Of a stretch of 64,000 nt of DNA, positions 49,107 through 58,093 are shown in pieces (the first letter of the stretch is position 1; every line of letters begins with the position of its first letter). The position numbers and the translations under genes are program-made. The DNA lies in contig NZ_AYKS02000079.1 of the NCBI RefSeq assembly GCF_000496755.2, forward strand, positions 1 to 64,000, written 5' to 3'. The DNA is from Serratia sp. DD3 (GTDB lineage Bacteria > Pseudomonadota > Gammaproteobacteria > Enterobacterales > Enterobacteriaceae). A model generated the notes under the pieces. That model saw only the letters and a program-made list of their open reading frames with translations, made no database searches and was not told the DNA's origin.

Positions 49107-49132
49107 TGGTGATGGCGTTCTTTCCATCACCA
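49107..49132. terminator. hairpin between ycgN and dsbB
   Basis: TGGTGATGG (49107-49115) and CCATCACCA (49124-49132) form a perfect 9-bp stem around CGTTCTTT. It lies between the convergent genes ycgN and dsbB. Confidence 0.6.
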
Positions 49133-49178
49133 AGGTCGACTCATTTTTCATCCTTGAAATCAACCCCATCCCGAAAAT

Positions 49179-49715
49179 TTAATAGGAACGTCCAAACAGA
49201 TCACGCTTACGCGGGCGTACAAATTGGCTGATCAGTACCAGAATACCCACCAACAGATAGGCGGCAAAGATGCCGATTAACCATTGCGGCATCTCCAATG
49301 ACAGAAATTGCCATTGAAGTAACGAACAGTCACCCGATGCGTGGAATATGGCAGGAGCCCATTTATCCAAGGGGAGCCAGCTAGGGAAATTGACAAAAAA
49401 GTCACAGGTATTGAAGGGCGATGGGTGTAGTTGGATCATGGTATGTTTCCACGCCAACCGTAGACCTTCCCCGGCGCTATAGAGCCACAATAGGATAGCA
49501 AGATAGCGTAAGGCGCTTTTCGGTGCTATTGCGCCAATCAGTGACGCGGCCAGGATGCCAAACAGAGCAACGCGTTCGTAGATGCACATGACACAAGGTT
49601 GCAGCAACATAACGTGTTGGAAATAGAGTGCGGTCAACTCCAGTGCCAGTGCAGTGAGAGCCATCAAGATCCAAGCACCGCGCCCTTTGGAGCAGCGGTT
49701 AAAGAATTGCAACAT
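49179..49715 (-). CDS. dsbB: DsbB, quinone-linked disulfide oxidase
   Basis: The protein has 178 residues (E. coli 176) and four transmembrane helices. The first redox pair is Cys-Val-Met-Cys in [12 protein letters not shown] (about 41, 44; E. coli has CVLC). The second pair lies in the loop at FNTCDFFV and ASGDCSLL (about 104, 130), so all four essential cysteines are present. It reoxidises DsbA with ubiquinone. ATG 49715 has GAAGAG at good spacing. The frame stays open for 52 more codons upstream, but that part is not conserved. Confidence 0.97.
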   Translation of the reverse strand: MLQFFNRCSKGRGAWILMALTALALELTALYFQHVMLLQPCVMCIYERVALFGILAASLIGAIAPKSALRYLAILLWLYSAGEGLRLAWKHTMIQLHPSPFNTCDFFVNFPSWLPLDKWAPAIFHASGDCSLLQWQFLSLEMPQWLIGIFAAYLLVGILVLISQFVRPRKRDLFGRSY

Positions 49716-49903
49716 ATATACTCTTCCATGCAGTAAGCTATTGAACAGGGAGTGTAAACCAATTTTCCCCCGCTGCCAGCCACCAGTCACTGATTCAATG
49801 AAAAATTTTAGCCAGTAAAGGATTAATGGCGCCTCGTTTGCTGGTTTAGTATGCAATTGAGGCGTCGTCATTTAATCATGACTAATACTGTGGATACTAT
49901 AAC

Positions 49904-51487
49904 CTAATGTGCCGTTACTGATGAGATGACGTTAAGTGACGGCGGGGATATCCAGTTCCATTGAGTCAGCCATTCGGTAACCGGGACCAAGGCATAGTGC
50001 ACACATAATAAGCCAACCAGTGTCAGTACCAGCGTATAAGGTAACGCCATCCAGACCATACGCCCATAAGAGATACGTAGCAGTGGTGCCAGCGATGAGG
50101 TTAACAAAAACAGAAAGGCAGCTTGGCCATTAGGTGTGGCAACAGAAGGCAGATTGGTACCGGTGTTAATGGCGACGGCCAACATTTCGAACTGTTTGAG
50201 GGAAATAAGCCCCTGTTCTAGTGCGGCTCTAGCTTCATTGATATACACCGTTCCTACAAAAACGTTATCTGAAACGGAAGAGAGCAGGCCGTTGAACAGA
50301 TAGAACAGGGAGATCTGCGTGCTTGGTGGGGCCTGAAGGACAAACTGGATCACCGGACTAAACAGTTGTTGCTCGATAATGATAGCCACGACAGTGAAAA
50401 AGACCGTCAGCAGGGCGGTGAAAGGCAAGGCTTCTTGAAACGCTTTGCCAATGTCATGTTCATCGGTGACGCCACAGAATGAAGTGACCAGAATAATAAC
50501 CGACAGGCCAATCAAACCAACCTCGGCTAAGTGGAAAGCGAGAGCCACTACCAACCATACGCCAACCAATGCCTGTATCACTAGTTTGACTTTATCCTGA
50601 CGGTTACGCTTGGCGCTTGCCTTACGATCGAACTCTTTGAGCACTTCACGCACCGGTTCTGGTAGTTTGGTTCCGTAATCAAACAACCGAAAACGCTCAA
50701 CCAAAAGACAAACCAGTAGCCCACAAACGAAGACTGGCAGCGTTACGGGGGTCATGTGTAGAAAAAATTCGACAAATCCCCAGCCTGCGTTTTTGGCGAT
50801 GATCAGGTTTTGCGGCTCCCCGACCATGGTCATTACGCCGCCGAGTGCGGTCCCTATGCCAGCATGCATCAGCAGGCTGCGCAAGAAACTGCGGAATTGT
50901 TCCATGATTTGCTGGTGTTCAGGATTATCAATGAGGCTGTCATCAGCAATTTGCGAATTATTATCTGCTTGTTTAGCCACCACATTGTAATAGATAGCAT
51001 AAAAACCGGTACCGACACTGATAACCACGGCTATCACCGTCAGAGCATCCAGAAAGGCGGAAAGGAAGGCAGCAGCACCACAGAAGGCGAGAGAAAGCAG
51101 CATTTTTGAGCGGATACTAAGCAACAGCTTGGTAAAAAGAAATAGCAGCAATTGCTTCATAAAATAGATGCCAGCGACCATGAATATCAGCAGCAGCAGC
51201 ACTTCAAGATTATTGGCAATTTCCTCGCCGATATGTGCCGGGCTAGTCATGCCGATCAAGGTGGCCTCAATAGCCAATAATCCACCGGGTTGTAGTGGGT
51301 AGCATTTTAATGCCATCGCTAAGGTGAAGATAAACTGCACCACCAGCAACCAACCTGCCACGAAGGGACTGACCAGAAAAAAGACCAGCGGATTGAGCAG
51401 CAGAAAACTTATGATCACCCATTTATACCAGTCGGGAGAATCCCCGAGAAAATTTTTCATCAATGCGGAACGAATTGTTATAGTCAT
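49904..51487 (-). CDS. nhaB: NhaB, sodium/proton antiporter
   Basis: This inner-membrane antiporter has 527 residues (E. coli 513) and about twelve helices. It exchanges Na+ for H+ and supports growth in salt. Conserved parts are [51 protein letters not shown] and [16 protein letters not shown]. The C-terminus is longer than in E. coli by about 14 residues, of little conservation. ATG 51487 gives [13 protein letters not shown]. It is divergent from fadR. Confidence 0.96.
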   Translation of the reverse strand: MTITIRSALMKNFLGDSPDWYKWVIISFLLLNPLVFFLVSPFVAGWLLVVQFIFTLAMALKCYPLQPGGLLAIEATLIGMTSPAHIGEEIANNLEVLLLLIFMVAGIYFMKQLLLFLFTKLLLSIRSKMLLSLAFCGAAAFLSAFLDALTVIAVVISVGTGFYAIYYNVVAKQADNNSQIADDSLIDNPEHQQIMEQFRSFLRSLLMHAGIGTALGGVMTMVGEPQNLIIAKNAGWGFVEFFLHMTPVTLPVFVCGLLVCLLVERFRLFDYGTKLPEPVREVLKEFDRKASAKRNRQDKVKLVIQALVGVWLVVALAFHLAEVGLIGLSVIILVTSFCGVTDEHDIGKAFQEALPFTALLTVFFTVVAIIIEQQLFSPVIQFVLQAPPSTQISLFYLFNGLLSSVSDNVFVGTVYINEARAALEQGLISLKQFEMLAVAINTGTNLPSVATPNGQAAFLFLLTSSLAPLLRISYGRMVWMALPYTLVLTLVGLLCVHYALVPVTEWLTQWNWISPPSLNVISSVTAH

Positions 51488-51687
51488 GTTATTTCGAGAA
51501 GCCTTAAAATGAGTGCGCACGAGGTCGAGCTTACCTAACTCAGTGTTTCAGGTAAATATATACCCGTCACCATTTAACTTATCTTGCCTTTCGTCTGCTT
51601 GCATAGCATCGAATAGAAGTGGTTTTTTGTCGGATTATGCACACTTTCGTTTATTGCCTTTTACTCATACTATGTGATGCCATAGTG

Positions 51688-51704
51688 ATCTGGTATGATC
51701 AGAC
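51688..51704. promoter_or_regulatory. FadR-type operator upstream of fadR
   Basis: ATCTGGTATGATCAGAC matches the E. coli fadB operator (ATCTGGTACGACCAGAT) at 14 of 17 places and keeps its symmetry. It lies 40 bases before the fadR start and overlaps a TATGAT -10 candidate (51694-51699), which points to autorepression. Confidence 0.65.
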
Positions 51705-51743
51705 GATTACAATTATTGATGATCATCGCCACGGACATTACAC

Positions 51744-52466
51744 ATGGTTATAAAGGCCCAGAGCCCTGCCGGTTTTGCGGAAGAATATCTTATTGAAAGT
51801 ATTTGGAATAATCGTTTCCCGCCCGGCTCTATCTTGCCTGCAGAGCGTGAGCTTTCAGAGTTGATTGGCGTTACGCGCACCACTTTACGTGAGGTATTAC
51901 AGCGATTGGCCCGCGATGGCTGGTTGACCATTCAACATGGTAAGCCCACCAAAGTGAACAATTTTTGGGAAACTTCAGGTCTTAATATCTTAGAGACGCT
52001 GGCACGTCTTGATCATAATAGCGTGCCACAGTTGATTGATAATTTGCTGGCGGTACGTACCAATATCGCGTCTATTTTTATCCGCGCCGCTGTGCGCAAC
52101 CATCCAGAGCAGGCGCTAGAAATATTAGCTAAAGCCACACAGGCTGATGAGCAGACTGATGCCTTCGATCAGCTTGATTATGAAGTATTTCGTGGCCTGG
52201 CGTTCGCCTCAGGTAATCCGATTTATGGCTTGATCATTAACGGCTTGAAAGGGCTCTATATCCGGGTTGGGCGATATTATTTTTCAAATCCAGAAGCACG
52301 TCAGTTGGCACTCAGCTTTTACAATAAATTGTCGAGCCTGTGCCATGAGAAAATGTACGACCAAGTGATGGATTGTGTCCGTAATTACGGTAAAGAGAGT
52401 GGGGCTATCTGGCAGAGTATGCAAGGTACCATGCCAAGTGATCTTGCCGAAGCACATCGTAGATAG
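51744..52466 (+). CDS. fadR: FadR, fatty acid metabolism regulator
   Basis: The protein has 240 residues (E. coli 239). The GntR winged-helix N-terminus is [39 protein letters not shown] (about 23-61). The C-terminal FCD-like acyl-CoA-binding domain includes [24 protein letters not shown] and YNKLSSLC. Long-chain acyl-CoA releases FadR from DNA. It represses fad genes and activates fabA and fabB. A FadR-like box precedes it. Confidence 0.98.
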   Translation: MVIKAQSPAGFAEEYLIESIWNNRFPPGSILPAERELSELIGVTRTTLREVLQRLARDGWLTIQHGKPTKVNNFWETSGLNILETLARLDHNSVPQLIDNLLAVRTNIASIFIRAAVRNHPEQALEILAKATQADEQTDAFDQLDYEVFRGLAFASGNPIYGLIINGLKGLYIRVGRYYFSNPEARQLALSFYNKLSSLCHEKMYDQVMDCVRNYGKESGAIWQSMQGTMPSDLAEAHRR

Positions 52467-52477
52467 GTCTCCATGAG

Positions 52478-52510
52478 ATTCAAGCTGCAGAAGAGCCCTG
52501 CAGCTTGAAT
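52478..52510. terminator. 13-bp inverted repeat between fadR and ycgB
   Basis: ATTCAAGCTGCAG (52478-52490) and CTGCAGCTTGAAT (52498-52510) pair perfectly around AAGAGCC. It lies between convergent genes and belongs to the ATTCAAG-type repeats seen elsewhere in the window. Confidence 0.6.
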
Positions 52511-52529
52511 GAACTGAAGCGGATTGAGG

Positions 52530-54065
52530 CTATAATTGGGTTGGCCTTGGTGGGCAACGGTCAAGCAACTCTATACTGCCATCTTCATTTTGTTGTTCCA
52601 GGATAATATCGAATCCCCACAATCGGTGCAGGTGTTTCATCACATCTTTGCGGCTTTTGTCTAATGGTGCTCTGTCTTGCGGAACATGACGTAATGTCAA
52701 AGAGCGATCACCGCGCAGGTCAACATTCCAGACCTGGATATTAGGCTCGTGATTACTGAGGTTATATTGTGCTGACAGCGCTTGGCGAATCGCACGGTAG
52801 CCTTCCTCGTTGTGGATCGCCGAAATTTCCAGATAATTGTTGTGATCGTCATCCAATACGCTAAATAGGCGGAAGTCGCGCATCAGCTTAGGCGACAGGA
52901 ACTGGCTGATAAAACTCTCATCCTTAAAGTCACGCATGGCGAAATGTAAGGTATCCAGCCAGTCTTTACCGGCAATATCTGGGAACCAGTAGCGGTCCTC
53001 TTCGGTGGGAAACTGACAGATACGCTTAATGTCCTGATACATGGCAAAGCCTAATGCATAAGGGTTAATCCCATTATAATAGGGGCTATTGTAGGCCGGT
53101 TGATAGACCACGTTAGTATGGCTGTGTAAAAACTCCAGCATAAAGCGATCCGTTACCCGCCCTTCATCGTAGAGATGGTTCAGGATGGTGTAGTGCCAAA
53201 AGGTTGCCCACCCTTCATTCATGACCTGAGTCTGTTTTTGTGGATAGAAGTATTGGCTTACTTTACGCACAATGCGCAAAATTTCCCGTTGCCATGGCTC
53301 CAGTAACGGCGCATTTTTCTCCATAAAATAGAGAATATTTTCCTGCGGTTCGCGGGGGAAACGCAATGCTTGCCCCGGCGACTCTTCGCGCGCGATACGT
53401 GGCAAGGTTTTCCACAGAGAATTTACCTGGCTCTGCAGATACTCTTCACGCACTTTCTGACGTGCTTTCTCTTCCACCAGTGAGATTTTTTGTGGTCGTT
53501 TATAGCGATCAACACCGTAGTTCATCAAGGCATGGCAGGAATCGAGCAGTTTTTCCACTTCTTCCACACCATAACGCTCCTCACACTGACTGATGTAATG
53601 GCGTGCAAACAACAGATAATCGACAATCGAACTGGCATCCGTCCAACTGCGGAACAGATAATTATTTTTGAAAAACGAGTTATGCCCATAGCAAGCATGC
53701 GCCATCACCAGAGCTTGCATGGTGATGGTGTTTTCTTCCATCAGATAAGCGATACAAGGGTTGGAATTGATAACGATCTCGTAGGCCAGGCCTTGCTGAC
53801 CATGCTTATAACGCTGCTCAGTTTCAATGAATTTTTTGCCGAATGACCAGTGCGTATAGTTAATCGGCATCCCGACGCTGGAATAGGCATCCATCATCTG
53901 TTCGGAGGTAATCACCTCGATCTGGTGTGGATAGGTGTCGAGCCGGTAATGCTTGGCGACACGATCAATCTGTTCCAGATAAACTCGCAGCAGGTCGAAC
54001 GTCCAGTCCGGTCCATCGCTCAGACGTTTATCTGCCTTCACTTTTTTATGTGTCGAAGTAGTCAT
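52530..54065 (-). CDS. ycgB: YcgB, SpoVR-family protein
   Basis: The protein has 511 residues (E. coli 510) of the SpoVR family. N-terminal DGPDWTFDLLRVYLEQIDRVAKHYRLDTYPHQIEVI and the middle YNSPYYNGINPYALGFAMYQDIKRICQFPT are hallmark regions. A conserved HEGWATFWHYTI-like stretch appears as NEGWATFWHYTILN (about 280). In E. coli ycgB is a stationary-phase (RpoS) gene, and SpoVR genes are usually linked to yeaH and yeaG homologues; here those lie only 3 kb away on the same strand. The biochemical function is unknown. Confidence 0.95.
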   Translation of the reverse strand: MTTSTHKKVKADKRLSDGPDWTFDLLRVYLEQIDRVAKHYRLDTYPHQIEVITSEQMMDAYSSVGMPINYTHWSFGKKFIETEQRYKHGQQGLAYEIVINSNPCIAYLMEENTITMQALVMAHACYGHNSFFKNNYLFRSWTDASSIVDYLLFARHYISQCEERYGVEEVEKLLDSCHALMNYGVDRYKRPQKISLVEEKARQKVREEYLQSQVNSLWKTLPRIAREESPGQALRFPREPQENILYFMEKNAPLLEPWQREILRIVRKVSQYFYPQKQTQVMNEGWATFWHYTILNHLYDEGRVTDRFMLEFLHSHTNVVYQPAYNSPYYNGINPYALGFAMYQDIKRICQFPTEEDRYWFPDIAGKDWLDTLHFAMRDFKDESFISQFLSPKLMRDFRLFSVLDDDHNNYLEISAIHNEEGYRAIRQALSAQYNLSNHEPNIQVWNVDLRGDRSLTLRHVPQDRAPLDKSRKDVMKHLHRLWGFDIILEQQNEDGSIELLDRCPPRPTQL

Positions 54066-54314
54066 CAGCGCACCCTCGTTATTAACAGATCCCGCTCATT
54101 TGGCAGACCCTTTTACAATGATAGTCTAAGTCACAATAAATCGTTTGAAATCATCTGTGATTGATAAACATGAGGTAATTTAGGTATTAGACTTATCCAA
54201 GTTGCAGCTGCTGTCACTTAAAGAGGGACTGAAACCACTTATTGTGAGTATTATCAGTATGGTTGACTCATTTTGCCGAGTTGACTATCACTGAATTAAT
54301 TCTTCACCATGGCT

Positions 54315-54441
54315 ATACCCAGAATTATTCGGATTGCTTGTAGGCAGCCAGCGAAGGAATCCCCAGGAGCATAGCTGACTATGTGACTGGGGTGATAGAG
54401 CGCAGCTAACACCCAAGCAGCTTGAAGAATGAAGAGGATAA
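54315..54441. repeat. ERIC element, about 127 bp
   Basis: It starts with TATACCC (54315-54321). The core AATCCCCAGGAGCATAG (about 54358-54374) and TATGTGACTGGGGTGA (about 54380-54395) match both ERIC primer regions of the enterobacterial intergenic repeat consensus. The end lies near GGATAA (54436-54441). The length is that of a standard ERIC. It is in the space between ycgB and dadA, 33 bases before the dadA start. Confidence 0.85.
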
Positions 54442-54474
54442 TTATGCTGGGTGAAAGCCATGCAGGGGTGAGAG

Positions 54475-55734
54475 ATGCGAGTGCTAATTTTAGGCAGTGG
54501 TGTGGTGGGGGTGAGTAGCGCTTGGTACTTGGCAAAAGCCGGTCATCAAGTGACGGTGATCGATCGTCAACCTGGGCCAGCACTTGAGACCAGTGCGGCG
54601 AATGCCGGGCAGATTTCCCCTGGCTATGCAGCTCCCTGGGCCGCACCGGGTGTGCCATTAAAGGCGATTAAATGGATGTTCCAGCGGCATGCTCCGTTGG
54701 CTATTCATCTTGATGGCAGTTGTTTTCAACTGCATTGGATGTGGCAGATGTTGAAAAATTGCGACATCAGTCACTATAAGACCAATAAAAGCCGCATGGT
54801 GCGGTTGGCGGAATATAGCCGTGATTGCCTTAAACTGCTGCGTCAGGAGACCGGGATCCAGTATGAAGGTCGTCAAAAAGGCACATTACAACTGTTCCGC
54901 TCTCAACAGCAGTTCGATAACGCCAGCAAAGATATCGTGGTGTTGGAAGGGGCTGGTGTTCCTTACCAGTTATTGTCTGCCAATCAATTGTCCACCGTTG
55001 AACCGGCATTGGCTCAGGTGGCTCACAAATTAGTGGGCGGCTTACAGTTGCCCAATGATGAAACGGGAGATTGCCAGCTGTTTAGCCAGCGATTGGCAGA
55101 AATGGCAAAATTGGCGGGGGTTAATTTCTTTTTCAATCAAACGATTGATCGTTTATTGGTGGAGGGAGATAAAGTCATCGGGGTGCAATGTGGTCGTGAT
55201 CTGATAAAAGCAGATTGCTATGTCATGGCGCTAGGGGCTTATTCGACGGCATTGCTGGGTGATTGGTTTCCGATACCGGTCTATCCTCTGAAGGGCTATT
55301 CGTTAACCATTCCGATTGCAGATGAAATGGCTGCACCCATTTCAACCGTGCTGGATGAAACCTATAAAATCGCCATTACGCGGTTTGACCAACGTATTCG
55401 TGTGGGAGGCATGGCGGAGATTGTCGGTTTTAATAGCCAGCTAGAACAGAAACGACGAGCAACGTTGGAGATGGTGGTGCGTGACCTTTATCCTCATGGG
55501 GGGCGAATTGAGCAAGCCTCGTTCTGGACAGGATTGCGGCCGATGACCCCTGATGGCACGCCGATCGTTGGCAAAACGCCCCTGAAAAATCTCTATCTGA
55601 ATACCGGGCATGGTACCTTGGGCTGGACCATGGCTTGTGGTTCCGGGCAACTGCTGGCGGATCTGGTTTCTGGTATTACACCCGCGATAGCCTCTGACGA
55701 TTTGGCGGTGGGGCGCTATACTAGCGCTGTTTAA
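54475..55734 (+). CDS. dadA: DadA, D-amino acid dehydrogenase small subunit
   Basis: This FAD-dependent dehydrogenase has 419 residues; E. coli DadA has 432. The dinucleotide-binding motif is [23 protein letters not shown] (about 2-24), followed by [22 protein letters not shown]; the C-terminal FAD segment is [21 protein letters not shown]. It oxidises D-alanine and other D-amino acids at the inner membrane. In E. coli it forms an operon with racemase dadX; here an ERIC element and an exonuclease gene follow, so dadX is not adjacent. An ERIC element directly upstream may be in the mRNA leader. Confidence 0.95.
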   Translation: MRVLILGSGVVGVSSAWYLAKAGHQVTVIDRQPGPALETSAANAGQISPGYAAPWAAPGVPLKAIKWMFQRHAPLAIHLDGSCFQLHWMWQMLKNCDISHYKTNKSRMVRLAEYSRDCLKLLRQETGIQYEGRQKGTLQLFRSQQQFDNASKDIVVLEGAGVPYQLLSANQLSTVEPALAQVAHKLVGGLQLPNDETGDCQLFSQRLAEMAKLAGVNFFFNQTIDRLLVEGDKVIGVQCGRDLIKADCYVMALGAYSTALLGDWFPIPVYPLKGYSLTIPIADEMAAPISTVLDETYKIAITRFDQRIRVGGMAEIVGFNSQLEQKRRATLEMVVRDLYPHGGRIEQASFWTGLRPMTPDGTPIVGKTPLKNLYLNTGHGTLGWTMACGSGQLLADLVSGITPAIASDDLAVGRYTSAV

Positions 55735-55792
55735 GCTACAGCATCACCTTAACTGATACTCGCCAGTTTTCTACAAAACCGCCTTACGCTGA

Positions 55793-55993
55793 TATACCCA
55801 AGTTCAATGGAGTTGCAGGTAGGCGGCAAGCGAGTGACAAATCGGTCAGGAACCGATTTGAACAGCACTAGTGCTGGCCCGCAGGGTGAACCTCATGGAT
55901 GAGGTTCATAACTCCCTAGGAGCATAGATAACTATGTGACTAGGGTGAAAGAGCGTAGCCAACACCGCTGCGGCTTCATTGGTGACGGGTATA
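55793..55993. repeat. long ERIC element with internal insertion, about 201 bp
   Basis: TATACCC (55793-55799) and GGGTATA (55987-55993) are its inverted termini, and CCTAGGAGCATAGATAACTATGTGACTAGGGTGA-like core sequence occupies about 55914-55948. Roughly 70 extra bases (about 55836-55912, from GTGACAAATCGGT to GTTCATAACT) sit inside the left arm, a form reported in Yersinia. Its right end overlaps the last codons of the exonuclease gene on the minus strand. Confidence 0.85.
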
Positions 55994-56527
55994 AAGTGCG
56001 GAGATGGCATCAGCCACATAACGTGCCTGATGTTTGGCATCATCCAACGCCCGGTGCGGCGTGCCTTCAAATGCCCGCTGTTTTTTGGGGTTGAAGCCAT
56101 TTAACTCGGCCAAGGTGATAATGGTGCGGACATCTTGTGTATCCCAGAACTTCCACGGGCAGGGCATGCCCAGTTGCTTGAAAGCATGTTCCAAAATAAC
56201 GCAATCAAACTCTTTACCGTTGCCCCACACTTTCACGGTATCCGTACTGTTTATATGAATAAAACGACTCAGGCCGGTTAATACGCGTTTCAGGCTTTCT
56301 GTACCGCCAAAAGCTAATTTGCGTGCCTCATCTGATTGTTTTGCCCACCAAGCGACGATTTCCAGACTGATGGTTCGCCCGGGTTGCTCTTGCTGACAGT
56401 TGACCGCAACATCAAATTCTGCGCCTAGTTCGCCAGTTTTGGGGTCAAAGAACACGGCGGCAACAGCCAGGATCACTGCGCTGGGGGTGATATCCAGGGT
56501 TTCAATATCTAACATCAGGTGGTGCAT
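55976..56527 (-). CDS. DEDDh-type 3'-5' exonuclease (T4-like DNA/RNA exonuclease family)
   Basis: The protein has 183 residues and an RNase H-fold exonuclease domain. Asp and Glu in HLMLDIETLD (about residues 6-8), Asp in WGNGKEFDCVILE (about 103), and His and Asp in TPHRALDDAKHQARY (about 157, 162) make the DEDDh set. It resembles the phage T4 DexA and mycobacterial Rv2179c-type exonucleases, not RNase T. The physiological substrate is unknown. ATG 56527 gives MHHLMLDIETL. The last codons, Tyr-Thr-Arg-His-Gln plus stop, lie in the end of the ERIC element, so the C-terminus seems to be supplied by the repeat. Confidence 0.82.
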   Translation of the reverse strand: MHHLMLDIETLDITPSAVILAVAAVFFDPKTGELGAEFDVAVNCQQEQPGRTISLEIVAWWAKQSDEARKLAFGGTESLKRVLTGLSRFIHINSTDTVKVWGNGKEFDCVILEHAFKQLGMPCPWKFWDTQDVRTIITLAELNGFNPKKQRAFEGTPHRALDDAKHQARYVADAISALYTRHQ

Positions 56528-56639
56528 GCGGGTTTCCTCGGCGTGGTATTGCGCTGATGGTACACCATTATCAATAAACAGGCAGGGGAGAGTTGCTCGG
56601 AGCACGGGCGTGTATAGCTTGCCGTTTAATAAAAGATCT

Positions 56640-56669
56640 CACACAGCCAGTCAATTGACTGGCTGTGTG
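56640..56669 (-). terminator. 30-bp perfect palindrome, yeaH terminator candidate
   Basis: CACACAGCCAGTCAA (56640-56654) is followed at once by its exact complement TTGACTGGCTGTGTG (56655-56669), a perfect palindrome without spacer. It lies 14 bases after the yeaH stop codon. On the minus strand GAGATCTTTTATT follows, so termination is plausible. A protein-binding site cannot be excluded. Confidence 0.65.
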
Positions 56670-56682
56670 GGTCGTCATAACA

Positions 56683-57954
56683 CTATACGGTTTGCTTCTG
56701 GAACAGCTCCCTAAATACAGGGTAAATATCCTCCGGCTCACGTATTGGCTGCATGGCGAAGTTTTTAAAGGTTGCTTGTAAATGTTCATACTCCCGCCAC
56801 AGGGTCTGATGAGCACGGCGGGTGATTTCGATATAACAATAGTAACGTACCATCGGCAACGTATTTTTTGCCAACAACTCGTAACACAGAGGCGAATCAT
56901 CAGCCCAGTTATCGCCATCTGAAGCTTGAGCGGCATAAATATTCCATTGAGCAGGGTCGTAGCGCTCTTCTATCACTTCGTTCATTAACTTCAGTGCACT
57001 GGAAACGATAGTGCCGCCAGTTTCCTGCGAATAGAAGAACTCTTGCTCGTCCACTTCTTTGGCCTGCGTATGGTGGCGAATGTATACCACCTCGACATTT
57101 TTATAGGTTCTGCTGAGGAAGAGATACAGCAGAATATAAAAACGTTTGGCCATATCTTTGGTTGGCTGATCCATTGAACCAGAGACATCCATCAGGCAGA
57201 ACATCACCGCCTGACTGGAAGGTTCAGGGCGGCGCTCATAGTTTTTATAGCGTAGGTCGAAAGTATCAATAAATGGCACACTTTCAATTTTTTTACGCAG
57301 CTCAGCAATCTCCTTACGCAGGCGTTCCTCTTCCAGCAATTGAGCAGGTTCACTGTTTTCCAACAGGCTGAGACTATTTTCCAGTTCATGCAAAGCACGC
57401 CGTTTACCTGCCGTCATAGCAGTACGTCGTGCCAATGAGTTTTGCAACGAGCGCACCACACTGATATTGGCAGGCACGCCGTTTGCCGTGTAACCAGCAC
57501 GATGGGTTTTGAACTCGGTAAGCTGCTTATACTGATTCTTCTTCAGATTAGGCAACGCCAAGTCTTCAAACAGTAAATCGAGATATTCATCTTTGGAGAT
57601 TTGGAACACAAATTCATCCTGGCCTTCACCATTCTGGCTGGCATCCCCTTGGCCACTTCCACCGCCGCCACCGCCACCTTGGGAGCGCTCAATACGGTCA
57701 TTTTGCACAAAATGGTCGTTGCCTGGATGAACACGCTGACGTTTACCGCCAGAGCCTTGATGAAACATGGGTTCGCTGATATCGCCGCTAGGAATCGACA
57801 CGGATTCCCCACTGTCTACGTCGGTGACCGAACGTTTATTGATGGCTTCAGCTATCGACTGTTTGATTTGCGACTTATAGCGACGCAAGAAGCGCTGGCG
57901 GTTCACCATGCTCTTGTTTTTGCCATTTAACCGTCGATCAATGAAATAGGCCAT
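56683..57954 (-). CDS. yeaH: YeaH, DUF444 von Willebrand-type protein
   Basis: The protein has 423 residues (E. coli 427). The N-terminal [30 protein letters not shown] is the family start. A Gly-rich linker ([11 protein letters not shown], about 99-109) precedes the VWA-like domain with a MIDAS-type motif [25 protein letters not shown] (about 247-271). It functions with the kinase YeaG in nitrogen and stationary-phase stress in E. coli. It lies 139 bases after yeaG on the same strand, and the pair is probably one operon. ATG 57954 is chosen; upstream extension to 58008 is not conserved. Confidence 0.95.
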   Translation of the reverse strand: MAYFIDRRLNGKNKSMVNRQRFLRRYKSQIKQSIAEAINKRSVTDVDSGESVSIPSGDISEPMFHQGSGGKRQRVHPGNDHFVQNDRIERSQGGGGGGGSGQGDASQNGEGQDEFVFQISKDEYLDLLFEDLALPNLKKNQYKQLTEFKTHRAGYTANGVPANISVVRSLQNSLARRTAMTAGKRRALHELENSLSLLENSEPAQLLEEERLRKEIAELRKKIESVPFIDTFDLRYKNYERRPEPSSQAVMFCLMDVSGSMDQPTKDMAKRFYILLYLFLSRTYKNVEVVYIRHHTQAKEVDEQEFFYSQETGGTIVSSALKLMNEVIEERYDPAQWNIYAAQASDGDNWADDSPLCYELLAKNTLPMVRYYCYIEITRRAHQTLWREYEHLQATFKNFAMQPIREPEDIYPVFRELFQKQTV

Positions 57955-58005
57955 ACATCCCCCAAACAACGTTGCCCGGCAAGCCATAAAGCATATATCC
58001 ACGAT

Positions 58006-58060
58006 CATTCAAGTTTGGCGTAATGACTCGCCCCTCCTTGGGCGCACGCTGTCACTTGAA
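58006..58060. repeat. imperfect inverted repeat between yeaG and yeaH
   Basis: TTCAAG (58008-58013) and CTTGAA (58055-58060) are outer arms; CGCCC/GGGCG pairing lies between them. It lies between the yeaG stop and yeaH start and may lower yeaH expression relative to yeaG. It belongs to the ATTCAAG-type repeats. Confidence 0.4.
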
Positions 58061-58093
58061 ACCACTTAGGTATATGACGTCATGTAGCTTACA

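Noticed and set aside
49715..49871. 52-codon upstream extension of DsbB
   Set aside because: No homology in the extra residues; the internal ATG has a good ribosome site and gives the normal length.
54241..54258. CRP site before dadA
   Set aside because: TGTGAGTATTATCAGT matches only the left half well; the right half is poor.
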